DNA of 5,304 bases from Myxococcales bacterium (GTDB lineage Bacteria > Myxococcota > Myxococcia > Myxococcales > Myxococcaceae), in NCBI GenBank assembly GCA_009885595.1, contig VFKJ01000400.1, positions 1 to 5,304 of the forward strand. Direction: 5' to 3'. The notes beneath the pieces were generated by a model. The model was not told the DNA's origin, ran no database searches, and saw only the letters and a program-made list of their open reading frames with translations. The position numbers and the translations under genes are program-made. Shown piece after piece: positions 1 through 5,013 of this stretch; within the stretch, counting starts at the first letter, position 1; every line of letters begins with the position of its first letter.

Positions 1-1335
1 AGCGCGCTCCTCCAGTGGCCACTTCTCGGCGCCGAGTGCCAGGGTGCCGTTGGCGAGCTGGGCGAGGTCGCAGCCGTCGTCTGGGCACTGGTCGCGTCGA
101 GCCCCGAGCTCGAGCCGAACCCCTCGCGACGGAGGCCTGATCGCGTCGAACGGCGGCGGCAGGTCTGAGACCGGCTTCGTGGTGGGCGCGGTGAACAGGG
201 TCACGCTCCGCGCGCCTTCGTTCCAGAGGGTCTCGAGCGCCGCGGCCAGGGTCTCGCCTGCGAGGTCCTTGCTCAGGCTCAGCCCGAAGGTGCCGCTGTC
301 ATCGCCCGCGTAGCTGTGGAGATCGCGCCACTGCCCATACGCGGTGCGGACGCGCGCCTGCGTGTCCTCGGGCGACTCTTCCCCGATGAGCAGTCCTGCA
401 CCGCCCAGCGGCGGCGCATCGAAGACCAGCAGCGCGGGCTCGAAGGCATCGCCCACGCTCACCTCCTTGAAGTTCGCGGGCACGCGGGGCCGGGTGCCGA
501 GGCCGAGGAGCGAGAGGCCCAGCAGCGCTGACGCACCGAAGGCGATCCGCCCAGCCACCGGGGCGCGAAGGACGCCGGCGCCGACGAGGACAGCGATCAG
601 CGCGGCGAGGACCGAAGCACTCCAGGCGCGTTGAAGGGTGGCCAGCTCCAGCACCATCGGGCGCACGAGCTCCTGCATCCAGGAGCCGCTGTGGGCGATG
701 GCCTTGCACGCGTCGGCCAGCTCGCGGATCGCGCCTGCGCCGATGAAGCACACGGCGGCGAAGGAGAGCGCGACGAGCGCTCCCGCCAACAGCGCCTGAC
801 GCCGCGCCGGCTCTTTTGCTCGGGCGATCCATCCCACCAGCAGGCCCAGCCCGATGGCGATGGCGAGCCCTCCGCTCATGGCGGCGCCGAACATCGAGGC
901 GTGCATCGCCTCACCCGCCGAGCCGAAGAGGATCATGACCCGGTCATCCGGGCTCGCGTGCGCGACGGCCGCGACGGCGCCGTCCATGCCCCACTTCGCG
1001 CCCGCCGCGCCGGCCAGCGAGGGGAGCGCACTCAGGAACGGAAGCGCGGCGGCGACGCCTGTCGAGGCGCGAGTCGCCGCGGTGATCAACACGGCGATGA
1101 TCAGGGTGGCGAGCATCGCCGCGGCGAGCGCGAGGTACATCGGAGAGCCGCCCTCCGCCCAGGCGGACGAGACGGCGCCGCCGTACCCGGCGTCCTCGAG
1201 GCCGGCGTCGCCCCACCGGGCGAGCATGACGAACGCGGCCGCGCCCAAGGGGACGCCCACGAAGGCGGCGGCACCGGCGAGCAGCGCCAGGGCCCAGGAC
1301 GGCGGCGAAAGGGTAGGGGGCGCGGTCGTTGTCAT
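1..1335 (-). CDS. Polytopic membrane protein, MotA/TolQ/ExbB-like core with soluble C-terminal region (partial, 3' end off window)
   Basis: The frame is open from an ATG at 1335 to the left edge, giving 445 residues with no stop. About seven hydrophobic segments are visible, near residues 14-38, 66-87, 95-112, 149-170, 181-202, 237-255 and 264-280. A soluble region follows from about 281. Residues 96-165 read like the MotA/TolQ/ExbB core: a Gly-rich helix (LPSLAGAAGAKWGMDGAVA), a polar stretch (ASPDDRVMILF), then GEAMHASMFG leading into the next helix. In TolQ/ExbB the equivalent is a GLLGTV-type helix followed by an 'ISEAL..TA.GL.vAIP' segment. The soluble part contains AAALETLWNEGARSVTLFTA (364-383), which recalls the last helix-strand of ExbD/TolR. 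If so, this would be a proton-driven energy-transducing channel of the inner membrane. That is inference from remembered family patterns. No clear Shine-Dalgarno precedes the ATG, so the start is less certain than the frame. The gene lies downstream of the propeller lipoprotein on the same strand, 199 bp away. Confidence 0.8.
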   Translation of the reverse strand, partial: MTTTAPPTLSPPSWALALLAGAAAFVGVPLGAAAFVMLARWGDAGLEDAGYGGAVSSAWAEGGSPMYLALAAAMLATLIIAVLITAATRASTGVAAALPFLSALPSLAGAAGAKWGMDGAVAAVAHASPDDRVMILFGSAGEAMHASMFGAAMSGGLAIAIGLGLLVGWIARAKEPARRQALLAGALVALSFAAVCFIGAGAIRELADACKAIAHSGSWMQELVRPMVLELATLQRAWSASVLAALIAVLVGAGVLRAPVAGRIAFGASALLGLSLLGLGTRPRVPANFKEVSVGDAFEPALLVFDAPPLGGAGLLIGEESPEDTQARVRTAYGQWRDLHSYAGDDSGTFGLSLSKDLAGETLAAALETLWNEGARSVTLFTAPTTKPVSDLPPPFDAIRPPSRGVRLELGARRDQCPDDGCDLAQLANGTLALGAEKWPLEERA

Positions 1336-1465
1336 GGCGCGTGGGTGTCTGGCCCATGACTCCGGGCATGTCGAGCGCCGTGGTCTCTCCTGGGTACTCA
1401 GTCTGGTGCCGGCGCTGGGCAGGCAGTGAGCCCCTCACCCCGCCTCGCAGGTGTTGAAGTACGGC

Positions 1466-1527
1466 CCTCGACTTCGCTCGGGCTGAACGGATTCGACCGG
1501 TTCCGTTCACGCCGAGCGGAGTCGAGG
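1466..1527. repeat. Long imperfect inverted repeat (25-bp arms, 12-nt loop)
   Basis: Arms at 1466-1490 and 1503-1527 are reverse complements at 22 of 25 positions. One mismatch could be a G-U wobble in RNA, and the other two form a 2x2 internal loop. The spacer is 1491-1502. The element begins 7 bp past the stop codon of the minus-strand lipoprotein gene, so it would fold at the 3' end of that transcript and could stop transcription or protect the RNA. There is no clear T-tract after it on the minus strand, so a classical intrinsic terminator is doubtful. The arm sequence, with its CTCGACTTCGCTCGG and TGAACGG blocks, resembles a class of palindromic intergenic repeats I recall from many GC-rich genomes. 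No second copy is in this window. The rest of the 1336-1534 gap shows nothing I can name. Confidence 0.75.
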
Positions 1528-1534
1528 CGCCCTG

Positions 1535-2656
1535 TTAGCGATGTTTTCGGATTCGCCAGATCTCCCCAGCGATGCGCGTCTGGGTCCCCTGCGCGATGTA
1601 ATAGACGTACACCTCGTCGATGCTCAGCGCCCACGCCAGCGAGATGCCCTGCACCATCACCGCCGCCTCAGAGCCATCGAGCTTCGCCTGCCACAGCTCT
1701 CCATCGGCGCCGTTGGCCGAGAGGCCGCTGTTGAGCCAGTACAGCTTGCTCTCGTCGCAGGTGATCTGAAACGGCGCCTTCTGGTTGCCGACGATGGCCA
1801 CGCCGCTGCCCGCGTCGAGCGCGCCGCGCATCACGGTGTTGTCGCGGTAGTTGACCCAGTACAGCGCGTCTCCGCAGGCCACCACGGAGAGCGGGGTGCG
1901 CTGGCCCGAGGCGATGGTCACCGGCGTCCCGCCCGCCATCGGCACCGCGAGCACCGCGCCGGCATCGACGCTCAGCCCCGCCTCGGCCCACACGAAGTGA
2001 CCCGGCGCGACGGCCACGCTGGTGGGCGCCGCGCGCATCGAGACGATCGCCGCGGGCGCGCCCGTCGCCATCAGGCCCTTGTGCAGCACCTGGCCATCCA
2101 GCGCCGCGGCTGAGGTGCCGTAGTTCACCCACAACAACTCGCCGTTCGCGGCGATCGGCTCGGTCGCCGCCGGCTGGTTGCTGGCGACGAGGCGCTCGGC
2201 GTTGGTGATGACCGACTGGCACACCACGTCGCGGGCGTTCGCGTAGTTCTCCGTCCAGCACAGCTCGTCGCCGGCCTTGGTGAGGCTGTCGACGCGGAAG
2301 CGGCCGGACCCCTTCGTGTTGAGATCGACCGCGCAGCCCGCGTCGCGCTGCAGGCACACCGTGTTCTTCGGCTGGCGCATCAGCTGCCCGTCGAGGCCGT
2401 TGGTGGCGAGGCCGTACTCGAGCCAGTACACGCTCGTCGCATCGACCGCGAGGTCCCACGGGTCGATCAGCTGCGCGGTGATCAACTCCGGCCGGCAGAA
2501 CCCGCCGTCGCACGGACCCGCATCGACGCCGCTGCCTGCATCGACGCCGGCGTCGAGCGGCTCTGCGCCCGCGTCAGGTAGGCCTGCGTCCCTCGCTGGC
2601 GGCGTGAGCGCGCCACACCCCGTGAGCACCATGACGATGAGCAACGCGTTCCGCAT
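1535..2656 (-). CDS. Lipoprotein with predicted seven-bladed beta-propeller
   Basis: This is a 373-residue lipoprotein. The frame stays open upstream to 3004, but the ATG at 2656 gives a short signal peptide ending in the lipobox LTGC (Cys14), so I place the start there. Residues 20-53 are a flexible tether with five Asp-Ala-Gly triplets. The rest holds seven spaced copies of a strand motif of the form xLYWxNxG, at about residues 75, 131, 173, 220, 264, 304 and 349, some 40-56 residues apart. Examples are SVYWLEYG, ELLWVNYG, ALYWVNYR and KLYWLNSG. This spacing fits one motif per blade of a seven-bladed propeller of the YWTD/NHL/TolB-like type. Eight further cysteines form likely disulfide pairs (49/54, 101/108, 133/146, 261/300). 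Such proteins are usually binding scaffolds at the cell surface; no catalytic residues or ligand can be named. It is transcribed divergently from the thrombospondin-repeat gene. No good Shine-Dalgarno precedes the ATG. Confidence 0.9.
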   Translation of the reverse strand: MRNALLIVMVLTGCGALTPPARDAGLPDAGAEPLDAGVDAGSGVDAGPCDGGFCRPELITAQLIDPWDLAVDATSVYWLEYGLATNGLDGQLMRQPKNTVCLQRDAGCAVDLNTKGSGRFRVDSLTKAGDELCWTENYANARDVVCQSVITNAERLVASNQPAATEPIAANGELLWVNYGTSAAALDGQVLHKGLMATGAPAAIVSMRAAPTSVAVAPGHFVWAEAGLSVDAGAVLAVPMAGGTPVTIASGQRTPLSVVACGDALYWVNYRDNTVMRGALDAGSGVAIVGNQKAPFQITCDESKLYWLNSGLSANGADGELWQAKLDGSEAAVMVQGISLAWALSIDEVYVYYIAQGTQTRIAGEIWRIRKHR

Positions 2657-2747
2657 GCGCGCAGCGTAGACCGCGCAAGGGGTGGGAATCACATCCGATG
2701 AGCCGTGCCATGCGCCTCGAGTCACCTGGGTTCCCAAGGAGCAGCCC
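2657..2747. promoter_or_regulatory. Divergent promoter region between the propeller lipoprotein and the thrombospondin-repeat gene
   Basis: These 91 bp separate two start codons facing away from each other, so promoters for both genes are expected here or just inside the opposite gene. I find no convincing -35/-10 pair. A short inverted repeat TGGG-TT-CCCA lies at 2727-2736, right before the plus-strand ribosome binding site. It is too short to call an operator. The close spacing makes joint control of the two exported proteins possible. Confidence 0.45.
2736..2741 (+). promoter_or_regulatory. Shine-Dalgarno AAGGAG that fixes the start at 2748
   Basis: AAGGAG lies 6 nt before the ATG at 2748. 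The frame also has an earlier ATG at 2682, but that one has no ribosome binding site and would put 22 extra residues in front of a clean signal peptide. The site therefore decides the start. Confidence 0.85.
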
Positions 2748-4070
2748 ATGCCTCGACTCGCCCTCGTCACCTTCCTCGTCTTCCTCTCCACCCCGGCCTT
2801 CGCGCAGAGCAACGACAACCCGGAGTGCCTGGGCAGCTCGTGCGGCAAGCCGACGGAGGAAGGCGGCGGGTGTGGCTGCGGCTGCGGCTGTGGCTGCTCG
2901 GTCTGGGTCGCGTACACCGATGACGGCAAGACGCTCGCGTATACCGACGACGCGGACGGTGACGGCAAGGCCGACGACTCCGACAATTGCCCGTTCGCGT
3001 CCAACCGCGATCAGCTCGACGACGATGGCGATGGGGTGGGTAACAGCTGCGACAACTGCGCGGCCTCGAGCAACTTCTCCCAGCTGGACGCCGACGGGGA
3101 CGCGCAGGGTGACGGCTGCGATCTCGACATCGACGGAGACACCGTGCTCAACGCCGCCGACAACTGCCCCTCGATTCCCAACCGCGATCAGCTCGACACC
3201 AACGGCAACACCAGGGGCAACGTCTGCGACGCCGACGACGACGGCGACGGCATCCTCGACACGCTGGACACCTGCCCGCTCCTGCCGAACCCGGGCAACG
3301 CGCCCCTGTCGGATCCCCGCTGCAACGCGGACGTCGACGGCGACAATGTCTCCGACAGCTTCGACAACTGCGTGGGCGCGGTGAACTCGACGCAGCTCGA
3401 CACCGACCTCGACGGCCAGGGTGACGTGTGCGACCTCGACCAGGACGACGACGGCGTGCTCAACGCCAACGACAACTGCGCCCTGGTGCGCAACCGCGGG
3501 CAGCTCGACGACGACGGCGACTCGCTGGGCGACGGCTGCGACGCCCGCTACTGCGTGGTGGTCGACCCGACGCACAAGGAAGACTGCCTCGATCCCAACG
3601 GGCCCTTCAACGTGCACGCGGGTGGCCAGGTGATGCTGCGCGCCGGGGAGAAGTTCCGGCTTCCCCTGTTCGCCAACCGCAACGGCGCGGCCATCGAGTA
3701 CGGGTGGACGGTGAGGTCGCGGCCCTCGGGGAGCAAGGCCTCGATCGAGAACCCGGAAGGCACGGTCACCATGTCTCGCCACTGGGAATACGCGTACCAG
3801 GACGGCGCGGTGCCCACGTTCACCGCCGACGTCGACGGCACCTACGACCTCCAGCTGCAGGCGCACCTGGTGTTCGCCGACCGCGGCTACCCGGAGAATC
3901 GCGACGCCACCTCGTCGCTGATGCTCAACGCCGCGCCCGACGGCAAGCCGATGGCGTGCAGCGCGATTCCGTTCGACGCGTCGCTGGCGGCGTTGGGCCT
4001 GGGGCTGCTGGCCCTCGCGCGCCGGCGGGCCAGAGCGAGCGCAGGTGCTTCACGTACTCCCGAAGCCTAA
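2748..4070 (+). CDS. Secreted thrombospondin type 3 repeat protein with PKD/Ig-like domain and MYXO-CTERM-like tail
   Basis: The product has 440 residues. Residues 1-19 are a signal peptide with cleavage expected after AFA (A19). A Cys-Gly run, five alternating Gly-Cys pairs, spans 41-50. Residues about 68-269 are thrombospondin type 3 repeats, the Asp-rich calcium-binding units found in extracellular and outer-membrane proteins; examples are DADGDGKADDSDNCP, DDDGDGILDTLDTCP and DDDGVLNANDNC. About six or seven units are present, most with the DNC signature and some ending in a Gln-Leu. Residues about 285-397 look like a PKD/Ig-like beta-sandwich (RPSGSKASIE, then FTADVDGTYDLQLQAH). The C-terminus has Cys404, a hydrophobic helix at about 409-424 and RRRAR at 425-429. 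This matches the layout of MYXO-CTERM sorting signals, which myxosortase-type proteases process in myxobacteria. An 11-residue extension follows the Arg cluster. The protein is most likely a calcium-stabilised surface protein. Its stop overlaps that of the converging gene. Confidence 0.93.
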   Translation: MPRLALVTFLVFLSTPAFAQSNDNPECLGSSCGKPTEEGGGCGCGCGCGCSVWVAYTDDGKTLAYTDDADGDGKADDSDNCPFASNRDQLDDDGDGVGNSCDNCAASSNFSQLDADGDAQGDGCDLDIDGDTVLNAADNCPSIPNRDQLDTNGNTRGNVCDADDDGDGILDTLDTCPLLPNPGNAPLSDPRCNADVDGDNVSDSFDNCVGAVNSTQLDTDLDGQGDVCDLDQDDDGVLNANDNCALVRNRGQLDDDGDSLGDGCDARYCVVVDPTHKEDCLDPNGPFNVHAGGQVMLRAGEKFRLPLFANRNGAAIEYGWTVRSRPSGSKASIENPEGTVTMSRHWEYAYQDGAVPTFTADVDGTYDLQLQAHLVFADRGYPENRDATSSLMLNAAPDGKPMACSAIPFDASLAALGLGLLALARRRARASAGASRTPEA

Positions 4071-4080
4071 GACTTCGGAG
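4057..4080. terminator. Hairpin enclosing two overlapping convergent stop codons
   Basis: CTCCCGAAG (4057-4065) pairs with CTTCGGAG (4073-4080), with one bulged C and a 7-nt loop at 4066-4072. The loop holds the TAA of the plus-strand gene (4068-4070) and, on the other strand, the TAG of the minus-strand gene (4067-4069). The stem can form in both transcripts, so it may act as a two-way terminator or 3'-end protector. There is no T-tract on either side, so intrinsic termination is not assured. Confidence 0.45.
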
Positions 4081-4816
4081 GCCTGGGGGTGTCGCTCATG
4101 ACGGCGCCGAGCACCTTGTCCACCCCTTTGCGCAGCTGCGCCTCGGCGGAGCGCAGGTTGTCGAGCAGGTCGATGCGCGTCTCGAACCGCGAGCGAATCG
4201 GCACCTCGAACAGCGGCAGCCGCACCACGCACTCGTCCTTGAGCCGCACGGGCAGCGCCTCTGACTTCACCCGGATCTTCCCCTTGATGGGCAGCACCAG
4301 GTCGAGCGGAATGGTGGCGCGCATCGGAATCTTGAGGGCGCCGATGCCGAACACCGACGTCTCCACCACGGTGTCGAGCGGCAGGTCGACCCTGATGGGC
4401 ACCAGGGTCTCGATGTCGATGAACTCGTCGACGGAGATCCGGGTGTCGAGCTCGATGGGAATGCGCAGGGGCGACTCGACCTGCACCGGCACGCGCGCGT
4501 CGACGTCGACCGCGATGGGGAGCTGGCGGTTGAGCAACAGCGACTCCATCACCGAGCGGATCTTCTGGGCCTCCAGGCCGGTCGAGCGCGCCTTGAGCCA
4601 CGCGGAGATGGCGACGATCGGCAGCCCCCACAGCAGCAGCACCGGCAGCAGCACCCACCAGCGCCAGTCGACGGCCTCGAGCGCGTGCAGCGCCTCTTGC
4701 ACGCGCCCAGCACCGATCACCCAGGGCCCCGACACGAACATCGCCAACATCACCAGCGGCCCGAGCACGATGTGGACGATGCCGCCGATGCGAAGGACTT
4801 GCCCCAGTCGATTCAT
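4067..4816 (-). CDS. Unrecognised membrane protein: two N-terminal helices and a long repetitive beta-rich domain
   Basis: I do not recognise this 249-residue protein. Hydrophobic helices lie near residues 11-29 and 53-73. After a linker with an amphipathic stretch (81-97), residues 98-218 are a run of short strands with a repeated pattern of hydrophobic-Pro-hydrophobic-x-hydrophobic-Asp. Examples are LPIAVDVD (99), IPIELDT (119), VPIRVDLPLDT (139), IPLDLVLPIKGK (169) and LPVRLKDE (188). The alternation suggests an elongated beta structure on one side of the membrane. A charged helix (219-240) and a Pro-rich tail end the protein. The start is firm: GAGGT sits 6 nt before the ATG, and an in-frame TGA lies just 12 nt upstream. 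No catalytic motif is visible. A structural or lipid-contacting role would be a guess. It converges on the thrombospondin-repeat gene with a 4-bp overlap and is divergent from the next lipoprotein gene. Confidence 0.9.
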   Translation of the reverse strand: MNRLGQVLRIGGIVHIVLGPLVMLAMFVSGPWVIGAGRVQEALHALEAVDWRWWVLLPVLLLWGLPIVAISAWLKARSTGLEAQKIRSVMESLLLNRQLPIAVDVDARVPVQVESPLRIPIELDTRISVDEFIDIETLVPIRVDLPLDTVVETSVFGIGALKIPMRATIPLDLVLPIKGKIRVKSEALPVRLKDECVVRLPLFEVPIRSRFETRIDLLDNLRSAEAQLRKGVDKVLGAVMSDTPRPPKS

Positions 4817-4822
4817 GCGCCG

Positions 4823-4827
4823 ACCTC
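4823..4827 (-). promoter_or_regulatory. Shine-Dalgarno GAGGT for the beta-repeat membrane protein
   Basis: Read on the minus strand, GAGGT lies 6 nt before the ATG at 4816. It overlaps an in-frame TGA (4826-4828) that rules out any longer form of the protein. Confidence 0.8.
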
Positions 4828-4856
4828 AGCGCAGGTCGTAGCTGGTGACCACCGGG

Positions 4857-4884
4857 GAAAGAGGCGAGGGTAAGCCCTCCTTTC
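4857..4884. repeat. Stem-loop with bulge in the divergent region
   Basis: GAGGG (4866-4870) pairs with CCCTC (4875-4879) around a TAAG loop. The stem continues as GAAAG (4857-4861) with CTTTC (4880-4884), leaving AGGC bulged. Its place, 41-68 bp upstream of the minus-strand start, fits either an operator or a leader-RNA hairpin. Confidence 0.5.
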
Positions 4885-4956
4885 TCGGGTTCAGTCACCG
4901 CCTCGCGCGACGGCGGTAACGTCTCGCACTTCCTGCGCGGGCGAACGCACGCACGA

Positions 4957-4982
4957 GGCCGCAACTACAGTTGGGCGCGGCC
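4957..4982. repeat. Inverted repeat CAACT-AC-AGTTG with GGCCG/CGGCC flanks
   Basis: CAACT (4962-4966) and AGTTG (4969-4973) form a perfect dyad with a 2-nt centre. GGCCG (4957-4961) and CGGCC (4978-4982) extend it once GGCG (4974-4977) is bulged. It ends 31 nt before the GTG start of the last gene, where either a repressor site or an RNA hairpin would make sense. Confidence 0.5.
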
Positions 4983-4992
4983 AATGCAGCGG

Positions 4993-5008
4993 CTCCCTAG
5001 AAAGGGAG
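4993..5008 (+). promoter_or_regulatory. Hairpin that pairs the Shine-Dalgarno of the last gene
   Basis: CTCCCT (4993-4998) and AGGGAG (5003-5008) are exact reverse complements around the loop AGAA. The 3' arm covers nearly the whole ribosome binding site GGGAGG (5004-5009), which lies 4 nt before the GTG at 5014. As RNA this would hide the site from the ribosome. If the gene instead begins at the in-frame ATG at 4984, the hairpin is inside coding sequence. Confidence 0.5.
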
Positions 5009-5013
5009 GCGAC

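Larger units (their letters stand above)
4817..5013. promoter_or_regulatory. Divergent intergenic region with several stem-loops
   Basis: These 197 bp lie between two divergent starts and should hold promoters in both directions, but I cannot assign -35/-10 boxes with confidence. Three inverted repeats stand out: 4857-4884, 4957-4982 and 4993-5008. The last two fall within 60 nt of the plus-strand start and would be in its leader RNA if transcription begins upstream of about 4955. Confidence 0.5.

Noticed and set aside
631..1359. A 242-codon plus-strand frame and several smaller ones opposite the first gene
   Set aside because: Low-complexity Arg/Gly/His-rich composition typical of shadow frames in GC-rich DNA.
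944..1510. A 188-codon minus-strand frame covering the start of the first gene and part of the inverted repeat
   Set aside because: It is Arg/Gly-rich with no domain features, and the membrane protein frame over the same DNA has clear hydrophobic helices.
2705..2710. A TGGCAC hexamer on the minus strand, like the -24 box of a sigma-54 promoter
   Set aside because: No TTGC-type -12 element follows at the required spacing.
2657..3004. An N-terminal extension of 116 residues on the propeller lipoprotein
   Set aside because: The ATG at 2656 begins a complete lipoprotein signal peptide with a lipobox at residue 14. The extension would bury it and overlaps the divergent gene.
2574..3866. A 430-codon open frame on the minus strand with repeated Val-Ala-Val-Gly-Val segments
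   Set aside because: It is the antisense shadow of the thrombospondin-repeat gene. The repeats come from the reverse complement of the Asp/Gly codons, and the plus-strand gene has a signal peptide, a Shine-Dalgarno and domains.
4826..4852. An eight-codon minus-strand reading frame (GTG to TGA) just before the membrane protein gene, as a possible leader peptide
   Set aside because: No ribosome binding site at a usable distance, and so short a frame is expected by chance.
4050..4964. A 304-codon minus-strand frame overlapping the beta-repeat membrane protein
   Set aside because: It is Arg/Ala-rich out-of-frame reading of a GC-rich gene. The competing frame has a ribosome binding site, two membrane helices and a regular strand pattern.
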